NCBI GenBank assembly: GCA_965601455.1
Contig: OZ271831.1
Location: 1,116,001 to 1,180,000 of the forward strand
Direction of reading: 5' to 3'
Source of the DNA: JANQEU01 sp965601455
GTDB lineage: Bacteria; Bacteroidota; Bacteroidia; Cytophagales; Cyclobacteriaceae
DNA: 64,000 bases
A program made the position numbers and the translations under genes. The notes beneath the pieces are model-generated. The model made no database searches and was not told the origin of the DNA. It saw nothing but the letters and a program-made list of their open reading frames with translations. Shown here in pieces: positions 1 through 8,808 of the stretch; within the stretch, counting starts at the first letter, position 1; the number at the start of each line of letters is the position of its first letter.

Positions 1-1
1 A

Positions 2-85
2 GGGATTATCGTACCTTCAGACAAGGAGGAAAACGAGGATATCCTTATGCTCGTGATGCCTGTAATGCTCAACAATTACGTTTAG
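2..85 (+). CDS. 3' end of a plus-strand gene cut by the window edge
   Basis: The frame beginning at base 2 stays open for 27 codons and ends with TAG four bases before the stop of the convergent LytTR gene. The peptide ends in LVMPVMLNNYV. Tail-to-tail packing of this kind is common in this window, which supports a real gene end, but 27 residues are too few to name a family. Another frame is also open across the edge, so this is tentative. Confidence 0.35.
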   Translation, partial: GIIVPSDKEENEDILMLVMPVMLNNYV

Positions 86-89
86 CAGT

Positions 90-785
90 TCACTTCCAAA
101 GGAATTGATCAACTGCTTGTTGTAGCTTTTCTCGATAGGAATTAGAAACTGGGATCGCTTTATCCCCTAGGTACACATTCTGATGGTCTAACCGGGTAAT
201 CTTCCCGAGAGGGACAATATAAGACTTATGTACGCGTATAAATTTTTCCTTCGGCAATACTTCCATTGCTTTTGTCATCGTCATCCTGGTTATTGTCCTA
301 TCGGAGGCCGTGTGAATGAACAATAAATTGGTATCCGATTTGATAAAAAGTATGTCCTCAATTTGAATACGAACCAACTCGTATCCATCTTTTACGAAAA
401 TGAAAGGTTCTGAAGGCCGCTTTGAATGCTTATCGAGAACCAATTGACAGGCCTTAAGAAATCGTTCAAAAGACACTGGTTTCAGCAGATAATCTATTGC
501 CTGTATCTCATAACCCTGCAATGCATACTTATCATGCGCAGTTACCAATAGGATTTCCAACTTTTCCTTCACGAGCAGTTTAGCAAAATCAAGGCCTTGA
601 ATATCGGGCATTTCAATGTCCAAAATAAGTAGGTCAATTGCGTGATTTGAAATGTATTGTATTGCCTCCGAAGGGGATGTAAAGGTCTCCTCTAGTGACA
701 GAAATGGAATTTTTTCTGCGTGAATCCTTATTACATCCAGTGCGGTGCTTTCGTCATCAATTGCTATCGCCCTAATGTTGTTCAT
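90..785 (-). CDS. LytTR-family response regulator
   Basis: This is a 231-residue two-component response regulator that would bind DNA when phosphorylated. The N-terminal receiver domain (about 1-118) has the acidic pair D10/D11, phosphoacceptor D56 in LDIEMPD, T82 and K102 in LKPVSF. The C-terminal half (about 125-228) matches the LytTR DNA-binding domain, with the FIFVKDGYELVRI and FIRVHKSYIVPL segments typical of the family. It overlaps the upstream kinase by 14 bases, so the two are translationally coupled and almost certainly partners. It is the last gene of a four-gene overlapping operon. The target genes cannot be read from the sequence. Confidence 0.93.
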   Translation of the reverse strand: MNNIRAIAIDDESTALDVIRIHAEKIPFLSLEETFTSPSEAIQYISNHAIDLLILDIEMPDIQGLDFAKLLVKEKLEILLVTAHDKYALQGYEIQAIDYLLKPVSFERFLKACQLVLDKHSKRPSEPFIFVKDGYELVRIQIEDILFIKSDTNLLFIHTASDRTITRMTMTKAMEVLPKEKFIRVHKSYIVPLGKITRLDHQNVYLGDKAIPVSNSYREKLQQAVDQFLWK

Positions 786-1806
786 ATTCCTCTAGTAAAT
801 CTAGTGTCAGAATAGTTTTAAAAATGCCGTCATTTACCGATTGTTGAAGTTGATGGTTTGGGTAGTAGGCGGGAAGCAATCTTTTTATTTGAGCTAGGCC
901 AACTCCAGAATGTTCTTTTCCTTCCTTTGGGAAGTCAGAATTACGAATGTCCAGCATCAATTGATTATTCTTCTCATCAATTTGAATCCAAATGGTAGAA
1001 GGGTGTTCGTTGCTTATGCCATGTTTAAAAGCATTTTCGATGAAAGTAATGAGAATCATAGGTCTGATGATCAAATCTTGATTTTCTACACTTGAATCGA
1101 AATGGATGGAAATGTTTTCCTGCCCTTTAAATCTTGTTTTTTGAAATTGAATAAACTGATTGAGGAATTGAAGTTCGTCTTTCAGGGCAATTCCGGGTTG
1201 ATCAGATGAGCCTATCTGGTAACGCAAAATATTTGAGAGCCTTTCAACACTTTGGGCCAAATCCTCCACTCCCGATTTTAGGGCACTTGCGTATAACATG
1301 TTGAGAGCATTGAACAAGAAATGTGGATTAAGTTGGGCTCGAATTTGATTTAGTTCAGCTAATGATTTTTCTTTCTCTAATATCAATCCCTTTCGCCTCA
1401 GGTGATTGGCGTATAGAAGTTGCTGTGTGATAAAAACAATTCCAATGCCTAACCCTGCAATTAGTAGGTTCTCCAGTACTCTTTCGCTCCCCGAACCGAC
1501 ATAGAACTCCAGTAACAAAAGCAAGAAAAGATAGCAGATGCTGTAAATGGTTGATAGCAAAGAAACCGGATGACTAATCCGATTTTTATTTAGGGTTAAT
1601 AGATAGTGTAAGAGCCAACCAGATAAAACCAATAAAAGGAGTAAAAGGAGATACCCGGAAACATAGGTGCTGAAATTGAGTAACTGTGATCTTTCTTCAG
1701 GTGTGATATTCAGTAAATAGGAGAATGCCTTAAATAGAAGATATGCTATGATCAATACTGAGATTAATTGATATATCCTTTGGAGATTATAGGTCCTGAT
1801 CCACAT
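772..1806 (-). CDS. LytS/YehU-type sensor histidine kinase
   Basis: This membrane histidine kinase belongs to the His_kinase (PF06580) family that pairs with LytTR regulators. The N-terminal part holds about four hydrophobic segments with no large extracytoplasmic domain. The phosphoacceptor motif LNPHFLFNALNML is clear, followed by FIENAFKHGI (N box) and GVGLAQIKRL (G box) of the ATPase domain. ATG at 1806 is preferred; a TTG three codons upstream is also in frame. The start lies inside the end of the preceding envelope-protein gene, and the stop overlaps the response-regulator start by 14 bases. The input signal may come from the co-encoded envelope proteins, but this is inference. Confidence 0.92.
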   Translation of the reverse strand: MWIRTYNLQRIYQLISVLIIAYLLFKAFSYLLNITPEERSQLLNFSTYVSGYLLLLLLLVLSGWLLHYLLTLNKNRISHPVSLLSTIYSICYLFLLLLLEFYVGSGSERVLENLLIAGLGIGIVFITQQLLYANHLRRKGLILEKEKSLAELNQIRAQLNPHFLFNALNMLYASALKSGVEDLAQSVERLSNILRYQIGSSDQPGIALKDELQFLNQFIQFQKTRFKGQENISIHFDSSVENQDLIIRPMILITFIENAFKHGISNEHPSTIWIQIDEKNNQLMLDIRNSDFPKEGKEHSGVGLAQIKRLLPAYYPNHQLQQSVNDGIFKTILTLDLLEEYEQH

Positions 1807-2206
1807 CTTCACCAATGACGATTTTCTTTAGTTTACTGGAAATGGAATTGTATTCCGTCTTGTTGGACATGGTAATATACAGTCCGGTCATTGGGAAATC
1901 ATAATCAACATAAGCCTTAAGGTAATACACACTGCTACCTTTCAGATCGAGAAGGAACTCGTAGTCTTTCGTTAAGTAGCGCATTCCCTTCGTCTCAATA
2001 GAGATTTGCCCCTCAGGTATAAGCATTTCTATACTGGTATTTCTTTGAAACGGTGAGAGTGCGGGTTTTCCATTCACGTATAATTCAAAACTTCTTGATG
2101 AGTAACCTCCACCTTGATATATGACTACCTTGACGTTATTTGTATCCTGATTAGTGAATAAAATACTCCCCCACAGAATAAAATTAGACAGTAGAGACAA
2201 AATCAT
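1787..2206 (-). CDS. Small exported protein of unknown function
   Basis: This 139-residue protein begins with a hydrophobic segment (about 1-18) that looks like a signal peptide or membrane anchor. The rest is beta-rich, with FELYVNGKPALSPF and a later EGQISIETKG segment. That pattern recalls small DUF2846-like periplasmic proteins that present short beta strands, but I do not recognise it firmly. Its ATG overlaps the upstream stop by four bases (ATGA), and its own end overlaps the kinase start by 20 bases. The tight coupling to a two-component system suggests a sensory or cell-envelope role. Confidence 0.75.
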   Translation of the reverse strand: MILSLLSNFILWGSILFTNQDTNNVKVVIYQGGGYSSRSFELYVNGKPALSPFQRNTSIEMLIPEGQISIETKGMRYLTKDYEFLLDLKGSSVYYLKAYVDYDFPMTGLYITMSNKTEYNSISSKLKKIVIGEDVDQDL

Positions 2207-2979
2207 CTGAGCTCCTTCTTAATATAGTTGAACGATAGTCCAATTATTGTATTGAGGTAGAATTGACCCATTCTATCTGTAAGAGGATTTGAAACCTCAT
2301 AGCCAACAGGTTTCCATTGATCTTTTGCTAATCCTTGGCGGTATCCGACTTCGAGCTTTTGAAAAGCAAGTCCTTTTTTCTCCTTCCTAAGTCCAAATAT
2401 GATGTCGGCACCAATATCCCAGAATCCTGTTTGATGCCGTAGAGTTGGAGAGCCCTCAATCTGAAATCTATTATTCGTTTCGAAATCAAAGACTGAATTT
2501 CCGGAATAATAGTATTGAGATTCAAACTCGGCATAGCCAATGCCAAGACCGCCGAGTATCATTACAGATTGATTCTTCCAGAACATCTGGCCAACTGAGA
2601 AGGAAAAAAGGTTTTGATTTTGCTGCCAATAAATTCGATCAGTGCTCCGATCAAAGTCATCGTTCAGGCCAACTAGGCCTAATTGAGAACTTAGGGTAAA
2701 AAAGGTATTATAAACCCTTAAACCCCAATCAAACGACATGACGTTTAATAACCTTTCAGGATCGGCACCTTGGTTTTTAGCGTATTTGAAGTAGTTATTG
2801 TAACCGGAATTCAAGGCAATTGATCCAAACCCTCCGATGGAGACCATAATGCTAATGGGATATTTCCTGGACCAGTCCTCCTTTACCGTGGAGTCAACTG
2901 GGTTGAGACGAATTTGACCACAACACTGTGACGAGTAAAAAACAATAAAGAATAGAATGGGAATGAAAATGGGTTTCAT
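2203..2979 (-). CDS. Exported, possibly outer-membrane protein of unknown function
   Basis: The 258-residue product starts with a signal peptide (hydrophobic stretch FIPILFFIVFYSSQCC at about 4-19). The mature part alternates aromatic and polar residues and ends in short amphipathic strands such as QFYLNTIIGLSFNYI. This is typical of small Bacteroidota beta-barrel or porin-like proteins. A Cys-Cys at the end of the leader leaves lipoprotein processing possible. It is the first gene of the overlapping operon that continues into the LytS-type kinase and LytTR regulator, and sits 117 bp downstream of topA. No enzyme motif is visible. Confidence 0.75.
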   Translation of the reverse strand: MKPIFIPILFFIVFYSSQCCGQIRLNPVDSTVKEDWSRKYPISIMVSIGGFGSIALNSGYNNYFKYAKNQGADPERLLNVMSFDWGLRVYNTFFTLSSQLGLVGLNDDFDRSTDRIYWQQNQNLFSFSVGQMFWKNQSVMILGGLGIGYAEFESQYYYSGNSVFDFETNNRFQIEGSPTLRHQTGFWDIGADIIFGLRKEKKGLAFQKLEVGYRQGLAKDQWKPVGYEVSNPLTDRMGQFYLNTIIGLSFNYIKKELR

Positions 2980-3096
2980 AGCTACTTATTTATAGCTAAG
3001 AAAGTCAATGTGAGATCTCCTTAATAATTAATGTGACGAACTGATTGAAAAATATGGCCAATTGACATCATGGGGAGGTCAATCGAATTTTAACTG

Positions 3097-5418
3097 TTAC
3101 TTTCTTCGCCCTCTTCTTTTCTTTTCGGGGGCATTTTCTGCTAGTTCTTTACATTCTTCAAACGTAAGTTCTTCAGGAACTTTGTCCTTGGGGATCTTAA
3201 CGTTCTTTTTTCCGAATTTGATATAAGGTCCGTAACGCCCATTTAGAACAAACACTTCATCATCTTCATCAAAAGTTTTGATGTACTTGTTCGCATCCTG
3301 TTCTTTCTTTTCAAGAATGAGTTCGATAGCCGCCGCTTCCTCTATAGTATGAGGGTCTTGTTCAGGTTTTAGCGACACAAACGTTTTGCCATAGCGCACG
3401 TATGGTCCATACCTACCTACATTTGCGGTTATTTCTTCCCCCTCATACTCACCAACGTGACGCGGCAGTTTGAAGAGTTCCAAGGCATCTTCCAGGGATA
3501 TGCTTTCAATGAATTGACCTTTACGAAGGCTGGCAAACCGTGGTTTTTCTCCTTCACCATCTTCAGTCATTTCGCCAATTTGTACGTACGCACCGTACCT
3601 TCCAAGCTTGGCGATTACTGGTTTCCCGGTGGCCGGATCTTCACCTATTTCACGACTTCTTGACTCTACATTCGATCGCTTCAAGGCCTCGGATTCTTCA
3701 ACTTTCGGATGGAAATCACCATAGAAGTTTTTGATCATGGATGCCCATTGTTTCTTTCCCAAGGCAATTTCATCAAAGTCCTGCTCTACATTGGCAGTGA
3801 ATCCAAAGTCAATAACGGAAGGGAAATGGGAGACCAGGAAGTCATTTACCACCATTGCCGTATTGGTGGGAAACAGCTTATTTTTTTCAGCACCAGTGAT
3901 TTCTGTCTGGGTTTCATCGGATATTGAGTCCTCCTTGAGATATAGCTCTTTGTATTTTCGCTCTTTTCCTTCCCTACTTTCCTTCTCTACGTAATTTCTT
4001 TTGACAATTGTAGTGATTGTAGGAGCGTAGGTGGAAGGTCTGCCAATCCCCATTTCTTCCAACTTCTTTACCAAGCTGGCTTCTGTATATCTTGGTGGAT
4101 GACGAGTGAAACCTTCTTTGGCAAGCATGTGATTCAGATTCAATGATTGCCCAATTTGTAAAGGAGGTAACATGTCTTTCTGATCCTCCTCATCACCTTC
4201 ATCTCTGGATTCAGTGTAGACTTTTAAAAACCCCTCAAATTTTACTACTTCCCCCACCGCTACCAACGTCTCATCCGTAGTGGAAATTGAAATTGATGCT
4301 GTTGTTTTCTCCAGTTGTGCATCGGACATTTGGGATGCAATTGCTCTTTTCCATATCAGGTCATACAATCGTTGTTGAGATGATTCTCCGGAGATAGAGT
4401 GATCGGAAAAATTCGTTGGTCGAATTGCTTCGTGGGCCTCCTGGGCGTTTTGGTTTTTTGTTTTGAACCTTCTGGACTGACTATACTCATTCCCGTAAGC
4501 CTTTCCTACCTCAGTTGCTGCGGCAGAAATAGCCTCTTCAGAGAGGTTTAATGAGTCCGTTCTCATATAAGATATTTTCCCAGCCTCATATAATTTCTGT
4601 GCCACCGACATGGTCATGGATACAGGAAAGCCGAGTTTCCTACTTGCTTCCTGTTGTAATGTGGATGTAGTGAATGGTGGAGCCGGTGATTTTTTGGTGG
4701 GCTTCTTTTCCAGGTTAGCTATTGAAAATTCCGCTCCTTTACACTTTTCCAGAAAAGCCCTTGCATCATCTTCCGTTTTGAATTTTTTTGGAAGTTCTGC
4801 TTTCAAAACCTTTCCCTTTTCCAGGGCAAATAGGGCACTCACTTTAAAGCTGGACACCGCTTCAAAAGCCTCTATTTCTCTTTCTCGTTCAACAACCAAT
4901 CTAACCGCGACCGATTGAACTCTTCCCGCGGAGAGACCTGTTTTAATTTTTTTCCAAAGAATTGGACTTAACTCATACCCCACTAATCTGTCCAATACTC
5001 TCCTGGCCTGTTGTGCATCAACCAGATTATTGTCAATACCCCTCGGATTTTCAAGGGCGTTGGTAATTGCATTCTTAGTGATTTCCCTAAATACAATCCT
5101 TCGGGTCTTGGCGTCGTTTAGATCTAGTGCTTCCTTTAGATGCCAACTGATCGCTTCTCCCTCACGGTCATCATCAGAAGCCAGATAGACGGTTTCAGCA
5201 TCCTTAGCAAGCTTTCGGAGCTCCTTCACTACATCCTTCTTATCCTTTGATATTTCGTAGGTAGGGGTAAAATTATTTTCAATATCAATGGCCTTATCAT
5301 CCTTTGGAAGGTCTCTAACGTGACCATACGATGATTTTACCTCGTAATCCTTTCCCAGGTATCCTTCAATAGTTTTCGCCTTTGCCGGCGACTCTACGAT
5401 TACCAGATTTTTTGCCAT
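3097..5418 (-). CDS. topA: DNA topoisomerase I
   Basis: This type IA topoisomerase relaxes negatively supercoiled DNA behind transcription and replication. The 773-residue protein starts with the TOPRIM domain (NLVIVESPAKAKTI, then the acidic triad in ASDDDREGEAI near 80-90). The active-site tyrosine is Y284 in KISYMRTDS. The expected C-terminal zinc fingers are absent. In their place are glycine-rich repeats (GRYGAYVQIG, GRYGPYVRYG, GRYGPYIKFG) and a basic tail, KKRRGRRK. This is the usual arrangement in Bacteroidota and not a defect. The length is normal. It is transcribed divergently from the SixA-like gene. Confidence 0.98.
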   Translation of the reverse strand: MAKNLVIVESPAKAKTIEGYLGKDYEVKSSYGHVRDLPKDDKAIDIENNFTPTYEISKDKKDVVKELRKLAKDAETVYLASDDDREGEAISWHLKEALDLNDAKTRRIVFREITKNAITNALENPRGIDNNLVDAQQARRVLDRLVGYELSPILWKKIKTGLSAGRVQSVAVRLVVEREREIEAFEAVSSFKVSALFALEKGKVLKAELPKKFKTEDDARAFLEKCKGAEFSIANLEKKPTKKSPAPPFTTSTLQQEASRKLGFPVSMTMSVAQKLYEAGKISYMRTDSLNLSEEAISAAATEVGKAYGNEYSQSRRFKTKNQNAQEAHEAIRPTNFSDHSISGESSQQRLYDLIWKRAIASQMSDAQLEKTTASISISTTDETLVAVGEVVKFEGFLKVYTESRDEGDEEDQKDMLPPLQIGQSLNLNHMLAKEGFTRHPPRYTEASLVKKLEEMGIGRPSTYAPTITTIVKRNYVEKESREGKERKYKELYLKEDSISDETQTEITGAEKNKLFPTNTAMVVNDFLVSHFPSVIDFGFTANVEQDFDEIALGKKQWASMIKNFYGDFHPKVEESEALKRSNVESRSREIGEDPATGKPVIAKLGRYGAYVQIGEMTEDGEGEKPRFASLRKGQFIESISLEDALELFKLPRHVGEYEGEEITANVGRYGPYVRYGKTFVSLKPEQDPHTIEEAAAIELILEKKEQDANKYIKTFDEDDEVFVLNGRYGPYIKFGKKNVKIPKDKVPEELTFEECKELAENAPEKKRRGRRK

Positions 5419-5531
5419 ACTTAGAATTTAAAGCGTCAAATATGAATCAAAATTTTTGAAATTGTCCGACGTGTTTGTCAATACCAATCCTTTTAGCTTT
5501 ATTGACCTTCACAATACTTAATACAAAAAGT

Positions 5532-6020
5532 ATGAAGAAAAAGTTGATCTTAATAAGACATGCGCAGGCGGAACCTCCGCAATCGGGAAACGATTTTGAC
5601 CGATTATTAACTCGGGCAGGTGAGCGTGATGCCCGATATCTTGGTAGATGGCTGGCCTCTGAGATCAAACAAGTTCAGACCATTATTACAAGTACCGCTA
5701 ATCGTGCGAAAATGACTGCTGAGATATTATCCGAAGAGCTGAAAGCACCAGGATTAATTGATGAAGAGGAGGTGCTGTATGAAGCTTCAGTAAGAGAAAT
5801 GCTCGATGTGATACGAAGTATTGAACCTAATCATCAAACTGCAGCCGTTGTAGCTCACAACCCAACAATTTCATATGTCGCTGATTTTTTAACAAAAGAG
5901 GCAATGGACAGCATGATACCTTGTACTGCTGTTGGCATAGAATTCGAAGATATAGCCTGGTCTTCAGTCGATCAATCACAAGGTAGTATCGTTTTTTTCA
6001 GACCTCCAGAAGAATACTGA
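5532..6020 (+). CDS. SixA-like phosphohistidine phosphatase (histidine phosphatase superfamily)
   Basis: This 162-residue protein has the RHG motif in LILIRHAQAEPP at its extreme N terminus and the second catalytic histidine in VVAHNPTISYVADFL. That is the compact SixA layout within the phosphoglycerate-mutase-like superfamily. SixA removes phosphate from phosphohistidine, as on HPt domains, but the substrate here is not proven. An in-frame ATG at 5475 would add 19 residues; ATG at 5532 is chosen because family members begin just before the RHG motif. The stop codon overlaps the start of the next gene by one base (TGATGG), so it is co-translated with the ureohydrolase. Confidence 0.88.
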   Translation: MKKKLILIRHAQAEPPQSGNDFDRLLTRAGERDARYLGRWLASEIKQVQTIITSTANRAKMTAEILSEELKAPGLIDEEEVLYEASVREMLDVIRSIEPNHQTAAVVAHNPTISYVADFLTKEAMDSMIPCTAVGIEFEDIAWSSVDQSQGSIVFFRPPEEY

Positions 6021-7030
6021 TGGAGTTTGATCCGGGAGCGGTAGGAGTCAAAGGAAGCCTTTTTGGTTTTCCATATCGTCCGGAACAGGCCGAGATTGTA
6101 ATTATTCCAGTTCCTTGGGAGGTAACCGTTTCTGATAAAGAAGGAACGAGACTAGCACCATCAGGAATTTTGGAAGAGTCTACTCAACTTGACTTCATGA
6201 TTCAGGGTGTTGAAAAACCTTGGGAATTAAAAAGTGCCATGCAAAAGCCTTTGCGATTTCAGGAACATGATCGTGCTCGATCCATTGCCAAAGAGATAAT
6301 CAATGATCTTGAAAACGCCAGGATCATTTCTGATGAAAAAGTGGCTTACGTCAATGACAGTAGTCACTTAATGAATGAAATGGTATACAACTCCGCCTGT
6401 GAGGTCATACGTGATGGAAAAAGCTGTTGTACAGTCGGTGGTGATCACAGCACTCCTTTTGGATTAATGCAGGCACTTGCAGAGACCTCTGATTTTGGAA
6501 TTCTTCAAATAGATGCACATATGGATATGAGAGAGGCATATGAAGGGTTCACTTATTCTCATGCCTCAATAATGTTCAATGCCATACAATTGCCGGGTGT
6601 ACAGTCCATCACGCAGGTAGCCATTCGGGATTATTCAGTACATGAGGCTGCCTTGAGTTCCAGTCACTCCAAACCAATTATAACCTTTTTCGATAGCGAC
6701 CTAAGGCGAGATCGATATCGAGGGACTAGTTGGATGGATCAGGTAAAGCAAATAGTTGAAACCCTTCCATCAAAGATTTACATCAGTTTTGATATCGACG
6801 GACTGGATCCGGCTTTATGTCCTGGAACGGGTACACCTGTACCCGGTGGGCTACAGTTTGATGAATCAATGGTACTAGTAGAGGAAGTTGCAAAATCAGG
6901 GAGGGAGATAGTCGGTTTCGATCTTTCAGAAGTTGGTGACCAAAAATGGGATACCATGGTAGGAGCAAGAGTTCTATATCGTTTATGTACGTATATGGGG
7001 CTCTCAAAAGGCAAGTTATCATGGCAATAA
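6020..7030 (+). CDS. Arginase/agmatinase-family ureohydrolase
   Basis: This 336-residue enzyme has all the binuclear manganese ligands of the ureohydrolase family: GGDHS, DAHMD and SFDIDGLDP. The family hydrolyses guanidino or formimidoyl groups (arginine, agmatine, formimidoylglutamate). The N-terminal region with VIIPVPWEVTVS and the overall length match the Bacteroidota proteins usually labelled agmatinase family; substrate specificity cannot be decided from motifs. The start overlaps the SixA-like stop by one base, and the end overlaps the glycerate kinase start by ten bases, so the three genes form one translationally coupled unit. Confidence 0.9.
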   Translation: MEFDPGAVGVKGSLFGFPYRPEQAEIVIIPVPWEVTVSDKEGTRLAPSGILEESTQLDFMIQGVEKPWELKSAMQKPLRFQEHDRARSIAKEIINDLENARIISDEKVAYVNDSSHLMNEMVYNSACEVIRDGKSCCTVGGDHSTPFGLMQALAETSDFGILQIDAHMDMREAYEGFTYSHASIMFNAIQLPGVQSITQVAIRDYSVHEAALSSSHSKPIITFFDSDLRRDRYRGTSWMDQVKQIVETLPSKIYISFDIDGLDPALCPGTGTPVPGGLQFDESMVLVEEVAKSGREIVGFDLSEVGDQKWDTMVGARVLYRLCTYMGLSKGKLSWQ

Positions 7031-8145
7031 ATGTACTTATAGCTCCGAATGCATTTAAAGGAAGTATTAGCGCTCAGGAAGCAGGATTGGCGATTCAGTC
7101 CGGACTTCATCGCTCTGGTTTGGATTTTACTTCCGAATTGATACCGATAGCCGATGGTGGTGACGGTACTCTGGAAATATTAAGCCAATATCTCAAGGGT
7201 TCAATCAAATCGCGCAAGGTGAAAGGCCCGAATGGTTCAATTGTCGAAGCCAGATATGGAATTTCTCCTGACGCAGGTATCGGGTTCATCGAGCTTGCTG
7301 AGGCAAGTGGACTTCGATTATGCAAGAACTTAACGCCCTATTCTGCCTCAACCTTTGGAACCGGGGAGTTGATTGGCGAGCTATTGGATCAGAATTGTAG
7401 GAAGATCTACCTGGGAGTAGGAGGAAGTGCCACTTCCGATGGGGGTGCAGGAATCCTGGAAGTGTTGGGGATGCGATTCTATTCCGGTGATGAACTTATT
7501 ACAGAAATTCGTCCCGATAAATTTTCCTCGATTACAACAGTAGATCCCGATGGTCTTGACGATCGTCTCAAGAACTGTCACGTGAAGATTCTCACGGATG
7601 TAGAAAATACACTTTGCGGTCCCGAAGGAGCCGTTTTTACTTATGGCCCTCAGAAAGGGATACCTCTCGATGAGCTAAGTGATTTTGACGAATTAATTCG
7701 GCATTGGGCTAGTCTGATACAACCCCATTCGAGCATGGAATTGTTGAACCTGGTAGGAGGAGGAGCAAGTGGGGGTGTCCCGGCAGGACTTTTCCCCTTT
7801 ATGAACGTGGAATTGGTGTCTGGAGCCGAAGAAATACTGGAGCTTTCAGGATTTCATGAGAAGTTGTCTTATGCTGACGTACTGATTACAACAGAAGGAC
7901 AGATAGACGGACAAACCGTGCAAGGAAAAGGGCCAGGGATGGTTGGCAGGTTAGCAAAAGAGAAAGGAGCAAAATCCGTTGGATTATGTGGATTAGTTGG
8001 GCCGGATTACGAGATTGAGAATTCCTGTTTCGATGCCGTTTTTTCAATCAATCATCGAATAGAATCTCTTGAGATAATGATGAAATCTACTGCTGATAAT
8101 CTTGAGAGCACCTCATTCAATTTAGGTCGTTTACTTAGCGTCTAG
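7021..8145 (+). CDS. Glycerate kinase (GlxK/GarK type)
   Basis: This 374-residue protein phosphorylates glycerate, feeding glyoxylate and serine-derived carbon into glycolysis. It starts with INVLIAPNAFKGSISA, and has IADGGDGTLE, LGVGGSATSDGGAG, GGGASGGVPAGL and TEGQIDGQTVQGKGP. All of these are signatures of the type 1 glycerate kinase family. ATG at 7021 is used because the family begins with this strand; a further in-frame start at 6946 would lie within the previous gene. It overlaps the ureohydrolase end by ten bases, and its 3' end overlaps the convergent TlpA gene by 15 bases. Confidence 0.94.
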   Translation: MAINVLIAPNAFKGSISAQEAGLAIQSGLHRSGLDFTSELIPIADGGDGTLEILSQYLKGSIKSRKVKGPNGSIVEARYGISPDAGIGFIELAEASGLRLCKNLTPYSASTFGTGELIGELLDQNCRKIYLGVGGSATSDGGAGILEVLGMRFYSGDELITEIRPDKFSSITTVDPDGLDDRLKNCHVKILTDVENTLCGPEGAVFTYGPQKGIPLDELSDFDELIRHWASLIQPHSSMELLNLVGGGASGGVPAGLFPFMNVELVSGAEEILELSGFHEKLSYADVLITTEGQIDGQTVQGKGPGMVGRLAKEKGAKSVGLCGLVGPDYEIENSCFDAVFSINHRIESLEIMMKSTADNLESTSFNLGRLLSV

Positions 8146-8718
8146 TTCCCTTAAAAAGTTTCTGAACTTTTTGGTGTTGTACTTCGCCATCCCTTGGTTC
8201 ATGGCAACAATTTCCCCTTCCGGAGAAATGACGAATGTTGTAGGTATCGCACTGGATCTATAGGCTTCGGGAATTCCCGAAGCCATGAAAAATATGGGAG
8301 CCTGGAATCCTTTATCCTCAACAAACTTGATAGCCTTTTCGGGGTCTTTATCTACAGATATCAAGGCAAACTGTACTTCATTTCCCATTTCCTTGTATAG
8401 ATCATCAATATCAGGCATTTCAGCTATGCAAGGAGGGCACCAAGTAGCCCAGAAGTTAAGAAATATAGTTTCTGATTTCCAGGTTGATAAGTCAACTTCA
8501 TTTCCGGAGATATCGACCAGTCTCATATCATAGGAAGCCAGTCTTTTGTCAACATTGGTATTAGGTGAAATGATACCCGTTGCCAGAATTCCCCGTTGTA
8601 TAAAGCCAATCACCGGCGTATGAAGTCCGGAAAAATAGAGGCCGGCAAAAACTCCAAGAAATATTGCCCATTCAATTATTTCTCTTTTGATCGATTTCTT
8701 TTTCTTTTGCTCTTCCAT
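8131..8718 (-). CDS. Membrane-anchored TlpA-like thiol-disulfide oxidoreductase
   Basis: This 195-residue thioredoxin-fold protein has the active site WATWCPPCIAEMP and the cis-proline strand SAIPTTFVISPEGEIV. An N-terminal basic stretch (EEQKKKKSIKRE) followed by a single hydrophobic segment (about 15-32) anchors it in the inner membrane, with the thioredoxin domain in the periplasm. TlpA/ResA relatives reduce disulfides, for example in cytochrome c maturation. No maturation genes lie next to it. It is transcribed convergently with glycerate kinase and divergently from the next gene. Confidence 0.93.
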   Translation of the reverse strand: MEEQKKKKSIKREIIEWAIFLGVFAGLYFSGLHTPVIGFIQRGILATGIISPNTNVDKRLASYDMRLVDISGNEVDLSTWKSETIFLNFWATWCPPCIAEMPDIDDLYKEMGNEVQFALISVDKDPEKAIKFVEDKGFQAPIFFMASGIPEAYRSSAIPTTFVISPEGEIVAMNQGMAKYNTKKFRNFLRELDAK

Positions 8719-8781
8719 GAATTATATAATGCATCGAACGCAAAGAAATGATCTCCGATGCACACCCAAACTGATTTTTAC

Positions 8782-8789
8782 TAGTTTTG
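8782..8789 (+). promoter_or_regulatory. Candidate -7 promoter element (TAGTTTTG)
   Basis: TAGTTTTG matches the Bacteroidota TAnnTTTG element and lies 19 bases before the ATG of the 599-residue exported protein. That spacing would give a leader of about a dozen bases. No convincing TTTG -33 element is seen about 20 bp upstream, so the call rests on one element. Confidence 0.35.
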
Positions 8790-8808
8790 TCCGCATACTG
8801 CCACGGAA

